DNA of 64,000 nt from Pseudomonadota bacterium. Its GTDB lineage: Bacteria > Pseudomonadota > Gammaproteobacteria > Acidiferrobacterales > UBA6901. Positions 37,830 to 46,938 of this stretch are shown here, piece by piece. The DNA lies in the NCBI GenBank assembly GCA_021785795.1, contig JAJYEK010000004.1:32839-96838 (forward strand). The letters are read 5' to 3'. The position numbers and the translations under genes are program-made. The notes under the pieces are model-generated. The model had not been told where the DNA came from, ran no database searches, and saw only the letters and a list, made by a program, of their open reading frames with translations. The first letter of the stretch is position 1, and each line of letters opens with the position of its first letter.

Positions 37830-38780
37830 ATGGAATCGGTGGTCTCTACACCTAACCAGAACCCTGCCGCGGACGACCTTCCGGAAAGCTCCGCCCGGAC
37901 GGCGTTCGGTTTTTCCGACTCCGACCGCCTGGGGCTGGCAGTCTTCGTATCGATACTGGTACACATGGTCGTAATCCTAGGAGTGACCTTCTCAGCGCCG
38001 AGCGTACGCATGCCAGGCCTCAATACCCTAGAAATCACGCTGGTTCAGACCCACAGCGACCGCGCGCCCGACCACCCCGACTATCTGGCGCAGGCAAACC
38101 AGGATGGCGGCGGCAATAGCAGGAAACCGGACATCGCCCGTACACCTCTGCCTGCGATGGAGCTGAGCGACCGGAACAATCGCATTCCGGTGGCACACCC
38201 CGGCGCCCAAGCTCCTGTACGCAGCGTACGCCGACTCGCCTCGCTCCTTACCGATGACGCCGCCGGCTTTGCCATCACCAGTCCGCGGCCGCAGGTTCCG
38301 CGGCGACGCAGACTGAGCGGCCATGCCTCTCCGGGACTTACCGAACTCGCGCGTCTCGAGCGTGAACGGGCCCACTTGAACGCTGAAATCAGCCGCTCCT
38401 GGCAGCAGTACGAAAAACTTCCCCGCCAGAAGTACATTGACGCGCGCACCGTAAAGTACAAATACGCGGCCTACATGGATGCGTGGACTGCCAAGGTGGA
38501 GCGCATCGGCAACCTGAATTATCCGGCACAAGCAATTCAGCGCCATATATCGGGCGAACTGGTGCTGGACGTGGCCGTCCGGGCCAACGGCAGCGTGTAC
38601 CGGGTCAAGGTGCTGCGTAGCTCCGGGCACAAGGTGCTGGACGACGCCGCGATCCGGATCGTCAGTCTGGCGGCCCCTTTTGCCCCGCTGCCGCCAAACA
38701 TTCGGGCCGACACCGATATCCTGCACATAATCCGAACCTGGAAGTTCGCAAACGCCTCGGTGACCAGCACCAGCCCCTGA
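37830..38780 (+). CDS. tonB: Energy transducer TonB family protein
   Basis: Inner-membrane anchored protein that transmits proton-motive force to outer-membrane receptors. About 316 residues: a cytoplasmic N-terminus, one membrane helix (LAVFVSILVHMVVILGVTF, about 38-58), a periplasmic linker that includes a basic/helical stretch, and a C-terminal TonB domain (ISGELVLDVAVRANGSVYRVKVLRSSGHKVLDDAAIRIV). The linker lacks the usual long Pro-Lys repeats. Several starts are possible (TTG 37803, ATG 37812, ATG 37830); I use the ATG just after the gshB stop. The gshB-tonB-yqgE order is common in gammaproteobacteria; no exbB/exbD is in view. Confidence 0.88.
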   Translation: MESVVSTPNQNPAADDLPESSARTAFGFSDSDRLGLAVFVSILVHMVVILGVTFSAPSVRMPGLNTLEITLVQTHSDRAPDHPDYLAQANQDGGGNSRKPDIARTPLPAMELSDRNNRIPVAHPGAQAPVRSVRRLASLLTDDAAGFAITSPRPQVPRRRRLSGHASPGLTELARLERERAHLNAEISRSWQQYEKLPRQKYIDARTVKYKYAAYMDAWTAKVERIGNLNYPAQAIQRHISGELVLDVAVRANGSVYRVKVLRSSGHKVLDDAAIRIVSLAAPFAPLPPNIRADTDILHIIRTWKFANASVTSTSP

Positions 38781-38827
38781 GCCGACAGCGGCACGACTTG
38801 CGCCCGCGCCATACCCTGCCGGATACT

Positions 38828-39397
38828 ATGCTCATGGGTGAAATGGATTCTCTGGCCAACCAATTCCTGATCGCGATGCCGAACCTCGCGGATCCGAATT
38901 TTTCGCGCACGGTAACGCTGATCTGCGAACATTCCAGTCAGGGAGCTATGGGTTTGATCATCAACCGCCCCACCGACCTAAGCCTGCGCGAGATCCTGCA
39001 CCAGATGGATATCGAGATTGCCGGAGCTGCTCCGCTGGATCTCCCGGTGCACCTCGGGGGGCCGGTGCAGGGCAATCGTGGCTTCGTTGTCCACGAGCCG
39101 CTCGGGAACTGGGAGTCGACACTGCCCGTTTCAGACACGCTCGGAGTCTCGACCTCGCGCGACATACTCGTCGCTCTTGCCCAGAACCGCGGGCCGCGCC
39201 GTTCATTTCTGGCGTTGGGCTATGCCGGCTGGGCTCCGGGGCAGCTGGAGCGCGAAATTGCGGAGAATGCGTGGCTCAGCGGACCCGCCGACCGGTCAAT
39301 CCTCTTCGACATGCCTGCTGAACAGCGCTGGGGCGCAGCGGCCCATCTGCTGGGGATAGACCTGGCGGCCCTTTCCGAAGAAACGGGCCACGCTTGA
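38828..39397 (+). CDS. yqgE: YqgE/AlgH family protein
   Basis: Conserved UPF0301 protein of unknown biochemical function, about 190 residues. It has the family signature NQFLIAMPNLADPNFSRTVTLICEHSSQGAMGLIINRP, the HLGGPVQGNRGFVVHEP segment and LALGYAGWAPGQLEREIAENAWL. Start choice is open: 38828, or the ATG at 38843 (MDSLANQFLIAMP), which matches the usual N-terminus better. Its stop overlaps the TTG start of ruvX (TTGA), so the two are translationally coupled. Confidence 0.92.
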   Translation: MLMGEMDSLANQFLIAMPNLADPNFSRTVTLICEHSSQGAMGLIINRPTDLSLREILHQMDIEIAGAAPLDLPVHLGGPVQGNRGFVVHEPLGNWESTLPVSDTLGVSTSRDILVALAQNRGPRRSFLALGYAGWAPGQLEREIAENAWLSGPADRSILFDMPAEQRWGAAAHLLGIDLAALSEETGHA

Positions 39398-39837
39398 AGG
39401 CTAATACATATCTCGCCTTCGATTTCGGCAGGAAACATATAGGCGTTGCGGTCGGCCGGTCCGCCTCGCGTCTGGCCCAGGCACTCGACACGGTTGCAGC
39501 ACGCAACGAGCTGCCGGACTGGGACCATATCACGCGCCTGATCGAGGAATGGCAGCCCTGCGCCCTGGTAGTCGGTCTGCCACTGAACATGGACGACACC
39601 GAAAACGACATGACACGGGCAGCAAAGAAGTTTGGTAATCGCCTGCGGGCCCGATACAATCTGCCGGTACATATGGTTGACGAGCGGCTTACATCAGTGG
39701 CCGCGAAAAATGTGCTCATGGAAGCCGGCGTGCCCCAGAAGCGGCACAAATCCAAGCTCGACAGGCTGGCAGCGCAGACGATCCTGCAGGCATTTCTCGA
39801 TGAGCGGACAGATTCAAGACATGCTTCAGGCCATTGA
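39394..39837 (+). CDS. ruvX: RNase H-like Holliday junction resolvase/16S rRNA processing protein
   Basis: YqgF/RuvX family, 147 residues, RNase H fold. The first acidic residue is in [15 protein letters not shown], the second in [12 protein letters not shown], and a later block [14 protein letters not shown] with [13 protein letters not shown] closes the domain. It starts with TTG overlapping the yqgE stop and ends 38 bases inside pyrR. YqgF is needed for 16S rRNA 5' maturation in E. coli; the resolvase role is a family inference. Confidence 0.94.
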   Translation: MKANTYLAFDFGRKHIGVAVGRSASRLAQALDTVAARNELPDWDHITRLIEEWQPCALVVGLPLNMDDTENDMTRAAKKFGNRLRARYNLPVHMVDERLTSVAAKNVLMEAGVPQKRHKSKLDRLAAQTILQAFLDERTDSRHASGH

Positions 39838-40318
39838 TATCGAGGCCACACTGGCGTACATGGCGGATGAGCTGCGGCCGAGGCTTGCACTCAACCCCAT
39901 CATGGTCGGGGTGCATACCGGGGGCGCCTGGGTTGCAACCCGCCTGCACCGGGCCCTGGGTCTGAACGAGCTCCTGGGAACTCTGGACATTTCCTTCTAC
40001 CGCGATGATTTCACCCGGGTAGGCGTCAATCCGCAGGTCAAGACCTCTCATTTACCGGTCAACCTGGAGAACCGCCACGTAATCCTCGTAGACGACGTCT
40101 TGCATACCGGCAGAACCGTGCGCGCTGCACTGAATGAGATTTTTGATTATGGACGCCCGGCATCGGTCAGCCTGGCGGTACTGATATGCCGGGACGGACG
40201 CGAATTGCCGATTGAGGCCCAGGTGATCGGGCACACACTGAAGCTGGGAAAGGGCGAACATATTAAGCTCGTCGGCCCCGAACCGCTGGCGCTTACGCTT
40301 CAGCAGGTGGCCGATTGA
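39800..40318 (+). CDS. pyrR: Bifunctional pyrimidine regulator/uracil phosphoribosyltransferase PyrR
   Basis: PRT-fold protein, 172 residues. The PRPP-binding loop is clear: [23 protein letters not shown], with YRDDFTRVG and [13 protein letters not shown] typical of PyrR. In Gram-positives PyrR binds pyr mRNA and controls attenuation; in gammaproteobacteria next to pyrB its role is less clear and it may act as a regulator or a uracil salvage enzyme. The ATG at 39800 lies inside the 3' end of ruvX. Its stop overlaps the TTG start of pyrB. Confidence 0.92.
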   Translation: MSGQIQDMLQAIDIEATLAYMADELRPRLALNPIMVGVHTGGAWVATRLHRALGLNELLGTLDISFYRDDFTRVGVNPQVKTSHLPVNLENRHVILVDDVLHTGRTVRAALNEIFDYGRPASVSLAVLICRDGRELPIEAQVIGHTLKLGKGEHIKLVGPEPLALTLQQVAD

Positions 40319-41310
40319 CGCGCTGCGATCTGCAATTTGATAGCCAGGGCCGACTGCGCCATCTGCTTACCATTGAAGGACTTCCGCGACAAACCATCGC
40401 AGAGATACTTAATACCGCCGAATCGTTTATTTCAGTGGGCGAGCGGGAAATCAAGAAGCTGCCGCTGCTGCGTGGCAAAACCGTCGTCAACCTCTTTTTC
40501 GAATCCAGCACGCGGACACGGACGACTTTCGAAATAGCCGCCAAGCGCCTGTCGGCCGACGTCATCAACCTCAATCCAGCTGCCTCGTCCACTACAAAGG
40601 GAGAAACCCTGCTCGATACGGTCCGCAACCTTGAGGCAATGCACACCGACCTGTTCGTGGTACGGCACCGCGAATCTGGCGCCGCCCACCTGATTGCCCA
40701 ACACGTTCCTGCGCACGTACATATCATCAATGCCGGAGATGGCCGTCATGCCCACCCTACCCAGGGCCTGCTCGACATGTTCACGATTCGCCGCTACAAG
40801 GGGCCGTTCGAGAAGTTGCGGGTCGCCATCGTGGGAGACATATTGCACTCGCGCGTGGCGCGTTCCCAGATTCACGCCCTGACCACGCTTGGCGCCGCCG
40901 AAGTACGGGTCGTCGCCCCCATGACGCTGCTGCCGACTGCGGTGGAGAAACTGGGCGTCCAGGCATTCACCGACATTAGATCCGGGCTCGAGGATGTTGA
41001 CGTCATCATTACGCTCAGGCTCCAGCGCGAACGCATGAACGGCGCTCTTATCCCGAGCGAGCAGGAGTATTTCAACCTGTTCGGCCTGACTCCGGAGAAG
41101 CTTGCGTATGCCAAGCCGGACGCCATCATCATGCACCCGGGGCCGATGAACCGGGGTCTGGAAATCGACTCGGCGGTTGCCGATGGCCCCCGGTCGGTCA
41201 TTCTTCCCCAGGTAACCAACGGGATAGCGGTACGCATGGCAATCATGGCCCTAATCATGGGCGGACCGGGAGCCGGCCCCGCTCCTGCGGAATCGAGGCG
41301 CACAGAATGA
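40315..41310 (+). CDS. pyrB: Aspartate carbamoyltransferase catalytic subunit
   Basis: Condenses carbamoyl phosphate and aspartate in pyrimidine synthesis. 331 residues, the longer class A type. The carbamoyl-phosphate loop [19 protein letters not shown], the [12 protein letters not shown] loop, [12 protein letters not shown], and the aspartate-binding RLQRERMN and [11 protein letters not shown] segments are intact. The start TTG at 40315 overlaps the pyrR stop (TTGA), and its stop overlaps pyrC' (ATGA). No pyrI regulatory subunit is present, as expected when a PyrC' partner follows. Confidence 0.96.
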   Translation: MTRCDLQFDSQGRLRHLLTIEGLPRQTIAEILNTAESFISVGEREIKKLPLLRGKTVVNLFFESSTRTRTTFEIAAKRLSADVINLNPAASSTTKGETLLDTVRNLEAMHTDLFVVRHRESGAAHLIAQHVPAHVHIINAGDGRHAHPTQGLLDMFTIRRYKGPFEKLRVAIVGDILHSRVARSQIHALTTLGAAEVRVVAPMTLLPTAVEKLGVQAFTDIRSGLEDVDVIITLRLQRERMNGALIPSEQEYFNLFGLTPEKLAYAKPDAIIMHPGPMNRGLEIDSAVADGPRSVILPQVTNGIAVRMAIMALIMGGPGAGPAPAESRRTE

Positions 41311-42587
41311 GGGTGCAAATCGCCGGAGGGCACGTCATCGATCCCGCCAACGGCATTGACGGGCAGCAGGATCTGTTTATCAGCGAACAGGGATTCATAG
41401 CAGGCGTCGGTACCGCTCCGGACGGATTCCGGGCCGAACAGACGGTCGATGCCCGCGGGAAACTGGTATTTCCGGGGCTCGTTGACCTACGCGCACGACT
41501 GCGGGAACCTGGCCTGGAGTACAAGGCGACGATGGAAAGCGAGACGCGAGCGGCCGTGCGCGCCGGCATAACCACCCTGTGCTGCCCCCCCGATACTTAC
41601 CCGGTAATCGACACCCCCGCAATGGCCCAGATGATCCAGCAGCGTGCCTGGAGATTCGGTCTCGCATTCGTGCACCCGCTCGGTGCCCTTACCCAGGGAC
41701 TGCAGGGCAAGCTGCTCACGGACATGGCGGCGCTGGACGAAGCCGGCTGCGTAGGCTTTAGCAATGCCCTCGAACCCGTCACGGACACCCTCGTCATGCG
41801 CCGTGCCATGGAGTACGCAGCGGGCTTCGGACTGACGGTGTTCCTGCATCCAAACGATCCCTGGCTGCGCAACGGTGGCTGCGTGCATGAGGGAGAAGTG
41901 AGTACGCGCCTTGGCCTGCCGGGTATTCCGGAGGCGGCTGAGACCGCGGGCGTCGCCCGTGACCTGGCGCTGGTCGAACAAACCGGTGCGCACGCGCACT
42001 TCTGCCAGCTGTCGAGCGCCCGCGCAGTGGCGATGGTTGCGGCAGCACAGGAGCGGGGCCTGGACGTCAGCGCCGATGTAACCGCACATCACCTGCACCT
42101 GACAGAACATGACATCGGATTCTTCAACACGCAGTGCCACGTACTTCCGCCGCTGCGGGCAGACCACGATCGGGGCGCCCTGCGGCAGGCACTGGCGAGC
42201 GGGGTCATATCTGCAATCTGCTCGGACCACCAGCCGCACGAGCCGGACGCCAAACTCGCGCCCTTTGCCGAGTCGGAGCCCGGGATTTCCGGCCTGGAGA
42301 CGCTATTGCCTCTTACCCTGAGGCTGGTGGACCAGGGCTTGCTGGGTCTGGTCGAGGCCGTTGCCCTCCTTACCAGCAAACCTGCCCGGATTCTCGGTAT
42401 CGACGCCGGCCACCTCGGCGTCGGCGCTACCGCAGACCTGTGCATCGTAGATCCCGAGGCCCGATGGGTCCTGTCAGTCGACCGGTTCACGAGCCGCGGG
42501 CACAATAGCCCTTTTCTGGGCTGGGAATTTCATGGTGCCGTAACCCACACGTTCGTTGGCGGCAAGCTCGTCTTTGAGGCGCGGTAA
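41307..42587 (+). CDS. Dihydroorotase-like protein, probably non-catalytic PyrC'
   Basis: A 426-residue amidohydrolase with the type I/III dihydroorotase fold. In active enzymes the first metal motif reads D-x-H-x-H-x-REPG; here it is [10 protein letters not shown], so both histidines (about residues 59 and 61) are arginines. Later features survive: [16 protein letters not shown] and the [11 protein letters not shown] aspartate. Such zinc-less PyrC' proteins follow pyrB in Pseudomonas, where they serve as a scaffold for aspartate carbamoyltransferase rather than as an enzyme. It is coupled to pyrB by an ATGA overlap. An active dihydroorotase must then be encoded elsewhere. Confidence 0.88.
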   Translation: MRVQIAGGHVIDPANGIDGQQDLFISEQGFIAGVGTAPDGFRAEQTVDARGKLVFPGLVDLRARLREPGLEYKATMESETRAAVRAGITTLCCPPDTYPVIDTPAMAQMIQQRAWRFGLAFVHPLGALTQGLQGKLLTDMAALDEAGCVGFSNALEPVTDTLVMRRAMEYAAGFGLTVFLHPNDPWLRNGGCVHEGEVSTRLGLPGIPEAAETAGVARDLALVEQTGAHAHFCQLSSARAVAMVAAAQERGLDVSADVTAHHLHLTEHDIGFFNTQCHVLPPLRADHDRGALRQALASGVISAICSDHQPHEPDAKLAPFAESEPGISGLETLLPLTLRLVDQGLLGLVEAVALLTSKPARILGIDAGHLGVGATADLCIVDPEARWVLSVDRFTSRGHNSPFLGWEFHGAVTHTFVGGKLVFEAR

Positions 42588-42737
42588 AGCCCGGCTCCGC
42601 GGCCCTAAATGACCCGGAGATCCAGCCGGCGCGGCTTGCTTAGCCTTTGAAGCCGCAAACCATAGCGATCCGTCCACGGCCGGGAGAATGCCAGAACCGC
42701 CGAATCCCCGCTGCGGCACCGCCACACGCCGTACTGC

Positions 42738-43850
42738 TCAGAACGTCACGTTACGCATGGAATCCCCGAGCTCCTGACCTTTTGCGTCCTTGCCTTCGAG
42801 CTTTATGCGCAACCGCAGATCATTGACCGAGTCGGCATTTCGGAGCGCATCATCGTATGTGATGAGGCCGCCCTCATAGAGATTGAATAACGACTGATCG
42901 AAGGTCTGCATTCCGGTCTCGGTCGACTTGGCCATCAGCTCCTTGATGCCATGAATCTCGCCCTTCAGGATCAGATCGGCAATTAGAGGGGAATTGATCA
43001 TTATCTCAACGGCCGGAACGCGCCCCTTGCCCACTTTCATCGGGATCAGACGTTGCGACACCACTGCCTTGAGATTTAGCGACAGGTCCATCAGCAACTG
43101 GCCGCGTCGGTCTTCGGGGAAGAAGTTGATGATGCGATCGAGCGCCTGGTTCGCGCTGTTTGCATGCAACGTCGCCAGACACAGATGTCCGGTCTCGGCA
43201 AAGACTACGGCGTAGTCCATGGTCTCGCGCGAACGAATTTCGCCGATCAGGATGACATCGGGCGCCTGGCGCAGCGTGTTCTTGAGCGCTGCGTCGAAAG
43301 ATTCGGTGTCCACGCCGACCTCTCGCTGCGTAATGATGCAGTTGCGGGGCTCATGCACGAATTCGATCGGATCCTCGATGGTTATGATATGGCCATAGCT
43401 GTATTCGTTGCGGTAGCCGATCATGGCCGCAAGCGAGGTACTCTTTCCCGACCCCGTTGCACCGACGAAAATCACGAGACCACGCTTGGTGAGTGCAATG
43501 TCGGCAAGAACTTTCGGCAGGTTGAGCTCATCGAAACGGGGTATCTTGCTCTCTATGGTCCGAAGCACCATACCCACCAAGCCCTGCTGCATGAAAACGT
43601 TGACCCGAAACCGACCGATCTCCTTGGGATTGATCGAGAAATTGCATTCGCTGGTCGCCTCGAACTGGCGACGCTGTTCTTCGGTCATGATCCCGTAGGT
43701 GAAGGCGCGCGCCTGCTCCGGCGTCAATGCCTGTTTCGTAACCGGAGTGACCTTTCCGTCAATTTTGAGCGACGGAGACACACCTGCGGTTATGAATAGG
43801 TCTGACGCCTTCTTATGAACCATGAGCTTCAGGAAATCGCTGAAGACCAT
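42738..43850 (-). CDS. pilU: Type IV pilus retraction ATPase accessory protein PilU
   Basis: Secretion-type AAA ATPase, 370 residues. It carries Walker A GATGSGKSTSLAAMIGY, the Asp box TIEDPIEFVHEP, Walker B ILIGEIRSRETMDYAVVFAETGH and the His box LATLHANSANQALDRIINFFPEDRR. It assists PilT-driven retraction in twitching motility. The start ATG directly follows the pilT stop (TAGATG). The C-terminal sequence DSMRNVTF is typical of the PilU end. It is convergent with pyrC'. Confidence 0.94.
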   Translation of the reverse strand: MVFSDFLKLMVHKKASDLFITAGVSPSLKIDGKVTPVTKQALTPEQARAFTYGIMTEEQRRQFEATSECNFSINPKEIGRFRVNVFMQQGLVGMVLRTIESKIPRFDELNLPKVLADIALTKRGLVIFVGATGSGKSTSLAAMIGYRNEYSYGHIITIEDPIEFVHEPRNCIITQREVGVDTESFDAALKNTLRQAPDVILIGEIRSRETMDYAVVFAETGHLCLATLHANSANQALDRIINFFPEDRRGQLLMDLSLNLKAVVSQRLIPMKVGKGRVPAVEIMINSPLIADLILKGEIHGIKELMAKSTETGMQTFDQSLFNLYEGGLITYDDALRNADSVNDLRLRIKLEGKDAKGQELGDSMRNVTF

Positions 43851-44930
43851 CTATCGCCTACCTCCTGTCGCCGTACTGCCGCCGGCTGCCGCTCCCCCGA
43901 AGTTGTCCTTGTTCGCGGCATACGAACGGGCTTCCTCGAGGCTTACCATCCGGTTGCGCACCATTTCCATAAGACACTGATCGAGCGTTTGCATGCCCTG
44001 CGCCTGGCTGGTCTGCATCGCAGAATACATCTGTGCAATCTTGTTTTCCCTGATCAAGTTCCGGATCGCCGGGGTCCCGATCATTATCTCGTGGGCTGCG
44101 ATGCGTCCTCCGCTCAGCTTCTTCAGCAGACTCTGCGATATCACCGCCCGGAGGCTCTCCGAGAGCATGGCGCGAACCATGTCCTTTTCGGCCGCCGGAA
44201 AGACGTCGACAATGCGGTCAACTGTCTTGGCAGCCGAGCTAGTGTGCAGGGTCCCGAATACCAGATGTCCGGTCTCGGCGGCTGTCAGTGCGAGACGGAT
44301 GGTTTCAAGGTCGCGCAATTCGCCCACCAGAACCACATCCGGGTCCTCGCGCAGCGCCGAGCGCAACGCATTGTTGAAGCCTAGGGTATCGCGGCCGACC
44401 TCTCGCTGGTTGATCAGGCAGTTCTTGCTTATGTGCACAAATTCTATAGGATCCTCGATAGTCAGAATATGCTCGTGGCGGGTGTCATTGACGTAGTTGA
44501 TCATCGCCGCAAGCGTGGTCGACTTCCCGGATCCGGTCGGGCCGGTCACCAACACGATGCCGCGCGGCTGGTCGCAGATGTCCTTGAAGCTGGGAGGCGC
44601 CCCGAGCTGCTCGAGAGTCAGCACCTTGGACGGGATGGTGCGGAATACGGCACCGGGGCCCCGCTGCTGATTGAACGCATTGACGCGGAATCGCGAAATA
44701 TTGGGCAAATCGAACGAGAAGTCGGTCTCCAGGAACTCTTCATAATCCTTCTGCTGCTTGTCCGTCATGATATCGTAGATCATGTTGTGGACAGTGCGAT
44801 CGTCGAGCGGGTCCACGTTTATGCGCTTGACGTCACCATCGATGCGAATGAGGGGCGGCAGTCCAGCGGACAGATGCAGATCTGAAGCGTTCTGCTTGTA
44901 GGCAAACGCCAGCAATTCGGCGATGTCCAT
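43851..44930 (-). CDS. pilT: Type IV pilus retraction ATPase PilT
   Basis: Hexameric ATPase at the cytoplasmic face of the pilus machine that depolymerises PilA. 359 residues. The N-terminus MDIAELLAFAYKQNASDLHLSAGLPP is canonical; Walker A GPTGSGKSTTLAAMINY, Asp box TIEDPIEFVH, Walker B VVLVGELRDLETIRLALTAAETGH, and His box FGTLHTSSAAKTVDRIVDVFP follow, plus the retraction-specific AIRNLIRE motif. A Gly-rich tail (GGAAAGGSTATGG) ends it. It is divergent from proC and is controlled functionally by the Chp system in the same window. Confidence 0.97.
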   Translation of the reverse strand: MDIAELLAFAYKQNASDLHLSAGLPPLIRIDGDVKRINVDPLDDRTVHNMIYDIMTDKQQKDYEEFLETDFSFDLPNISRFRVNAFNQQRGPGAVFRTIPSKVLTLEQLGAPPSFKDICDQPRGIVLVTGPTGSGKSTTLAAMINYVNDTRHEHILTIEDPIEFVHISKNCLINQREVGRDTLGFNNALRSALREDPDVVLVGELRDLETIRLALTAAETGHLVFGTLHTSSAAKTVDRIVDVFPAAEKDMVRAMLSESLRAVISQSLLKKLSGGRIAAHEIMIGTPAIRNLIRENKIAQMYSAMQTSQAQGMQTLDQCLMEMVRNRMVSLEEARSYAANKDNFGGAAAGGSTATGGRR

Positions 44931-45139
44931 GCACCATCTCCTGTTGGCGGAGTATTCGGTAAGGTACGGTCTTTTTTAGTATAACGGGCACCAGCCGACA
45001 AACAAGGCTGCCGGCAGCCCATCGCAGTCCGCCCATCGGCTGGCCCGAACCCGGCGGTTCGGCTGAGTGTTTCGGGCTTTCACTTGACCCTAATGTCGTT
45101 CTACACTGGGCTAAACGGGGGGCAGTCGCTCGAAGAGCA

Positions 45140-45967
45140 ATGAATGATCATGTGATCGGGTTTATCGGTGCCGGTAACATGGCACGCAGCCTTGCCGGAG
45201 GACTGGTTGCCAATGGCTGGCAGAAACGGGGGCTGATCCTGTCGGACCCGGATCCGGACCAGCGCAAGGCAGCTGCCGAGGCCCTGGGGCTCGCCGTCTA
45301 CGAGAAGAACGACGAAGTGGCGGCCCGCGCCGACGTAATCGTGCTGGCCGTCAAGCCGCAGCTGCTCCGGAGCGTAGCCGCCGGGATCACTGCCAGCGTC
45401 CAGAAGACCAAGCCTCTTGTCGTTTCCATTGCGGCCGGGGTGCGGGTTGAGGACCTGCAACGCTGGCTCGGCGGGGGGGTCGCCATCGTCCGGGTCATGC
45501 CCAATACTGCGGCACTCATAGGGTCGGGTGCAGCCGGACTGTTCGGCAATGAACTGGTAACGCAGGCACAGCATGATGAGGCGGAATCAATCCTGCGGGC
45601 CGTTGGCGTCACCGCCTGGGTCCGAACCGAAAGCCTGATGGACGTTGTCACCGCCGTATCCGGCAGCGGACCGGCATACTTCTTCATGGTAATGGAGGAG
45701 CTGGAGCGAGCGGCGCTAAAGCACGGGCTCGATGCTGCGACCGCGCGCCTTCTCACGCTGGAAACCGCTTATGGGGCCGCCAAGATGGCGCTCGAAGGGG
45801 GTGAAGAACCGATCCAGCTTCGTCGCCGCGTCACCTCACCCGGGGGCACCACCGAACGCGCGGTACAAGTGCTGGAAAAGGGGAACATCGCACAGCTTTT
45901 CAATGATGCCGTGGCCGCCGCGATTGCGCGGGCGCACGAGTTGGCGGAAATGTTGGGAAAACAATGA
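45140..45967 (+). CDS. proC: Pyrroline-5-carboxylate reductase
   Basis: Last step of proline synthesis, NAD(P)H-dependent. 275 residues. The Rossmann motif GFIGAGNMARSLAGGL opens the protein; VLAVKPQLL, the MPNTAALIGSGAAGL segment, and the C-terminal signature VSGSGPAYFFMVMEELERAALKHGLD with RVTSPGGTTERAVQVLEKG confirm ProC. Its stop overlaps the yggT start (ATGA). The common upstream gene yggS is missing here. Confidence 0.96.
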   Translation: MNDHVIGFIGAGNMARSLAGGLVANGWQKRGLILSDPDPDQRKAAAEALGLAVYEKNDEVAARADVIVLAVKPQLLRSVAAGITASVQKTKPLVVSIAAGVRVEDLQRWLGGGVAIVRVMPNTAALIGSGAAGLFGNELVTQAQHDEAESILRAVGVTAWVRTESLMDVVTAVSGSGPAYFFMVMEELERAALKHGLDAATARLLTLETAYGAAKMALEGGEEPIQLRRRVTSPGGTTERAVQVLEKGNIAQLFNDAVAAAIARAHELAEMLGKQ

Positions 45968-46566
45968 TGGATGGCTTTTTCTCGCAAGCGGGCCTGCTGC
46001 TCGTCAATACGCTGTTTGGGATGTACATCCTGGCCGTGCTCGTGAGGTTTCTTCTGCAAAGAGTGCGCGCCGATTTCTACAACCCGCTGGCCCGGTTCCT
46101 GGTTACCGTCACAAATCCTCCCCTGCTGCCGCTGCGACGGCTGATCCCGGGGTTTCTGGGCATCGACTGGGCGTCGATCGTGCTGCTGCTTTTGCTCGAG
46201 GCCCTTGAGCAGTACCTCATTGCCCTGCTGCGCGGTTACCCGCTCACGGCTCTGGTGCTGATGGTGTTGTCTCTGTCCCAGATCGCAGATCTCACGCTCT
46301 ATGTATTTCTTTTCGCGATACTGGTGCGGGCGATACTCAGCTGGGTTGCACCGTATCCGCGCAGCCCGGCCATGCACTTGCTGGTTAGCCTGACCGAGCC
46401 GCTGCTGCGACCGGCACGACGCCTCATCCCCCCGATCGGCGGACTAGACCTGTCTCCGGTGGCGGTTCTTATTCTTCTAGAGCTGGCGGTAATGCTCGTC
46501 GATCATATTGCCCTGGGCATCGCACAGATGGCCCTGATATCGGCGCGCCCATGGCTGGCCGCATAG
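45964..46566 (+). CDS. yggT: YggT family integral membrane protein
   Basis: A 200-residue inner-membrane protein with two YggT repeats, each a pair of hydrophobic helices separated by an arginine-rich cytoplasmic turn (ADFYNPLARFLVTVTNPPLLPLRRLIPG and SPAMHLLVSLTEPLLRPARRLIPPIGGLDLSP, read in pieces). The 'NP..R.....T.P.L.PLRR.IP' motif is the family signature. Function is not established; homologues link to osmotic or membrane-related processes. It overlaps proC by 4 bases and yggU by 16. Confidence 0.93.
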   Translation: MMDGFFSQAGLLLVNTLFGMYILAVLVRFLLQRVRADFYNPLARFLVTVTNPPLLPLRRLIPGFLGIDWASIVLLLLLEALEQYLIALLRGYPLTALVLMVLSLSQIADLTLYVFLFAILVRAILSWVAPYPRSPAMHLLVSLTEPLLRPARRLIPPIGGLDLSPVAVLILLELAVMLVDHIALGIAQMALISARPWLAA

Positions 46567-46859
46567 CCGCTGCCGCGGTCTGGGATGGTCCGGACCTGCT
46601 TTTGCGGCTGAGGGTCCAGCCGGGGGCGCGCCGCAATGAGATACTCGGAGCTCTGGGCGACTGCGTCAAAGTGCGCGTCGTTGCCGCTCCAGTGGACGGC
46701 CGTGCCAACACACAGCTGATCGGCTATCTTGCCGAGTGCTTCGGGGTGAACAGAAGCTGCGTCACGCTGGTGCACGGCCAAGGGTCCAGGATCAAACTCG
46801 CACGCATCCAGGCTCCGGCGCGGGTACCGCTCGAAGTGGGCCAGGTCACCAGAAAATGA
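46551..46859 (+). CDS. yggU: DUF167/YggU family protein
   Basis: A 102-residue conserved protein of the UPF0235 family with unknown role. The core LRVQPGARRNEILG, VKVRVVAAPVDGRANTQLIGYLAECFGVNRSCVTLVHGQGSRIKLARI (in pieces) is diagnostic. It begins inside the 3' end of yggT. Together proC-yggT-yggU is a frequent gammaproteobacterial string. The next gene follows by about 80 bases. Confidence 0.92.
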   Translation: MAGRIAAAAVWDGPDLLLRLRVQPGARRNEILGALGDCVKVRVVAAPVDGRANTQLIGYLAECFGVNRSCVTLVHGQGSRIKLARIQAPARVPLEVGQVTRK

Positions 46860-46938
46860 ACCTCGCTACAGAAGCCGGTTGCTGTGCAGCCGCAGCCTCC
46901 CGGATGTCGATCGCACGCGTCCCGAGAGCGGCCGCCCC

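Noticed and set aside
42631..42657. GCGGCTT...AAGCCGC inverted repeat between pyrC' and pilU, possible bidirectional terminator
   Set aside because: No T-run on either strand and a 12-base loop, so I could not justify a call.
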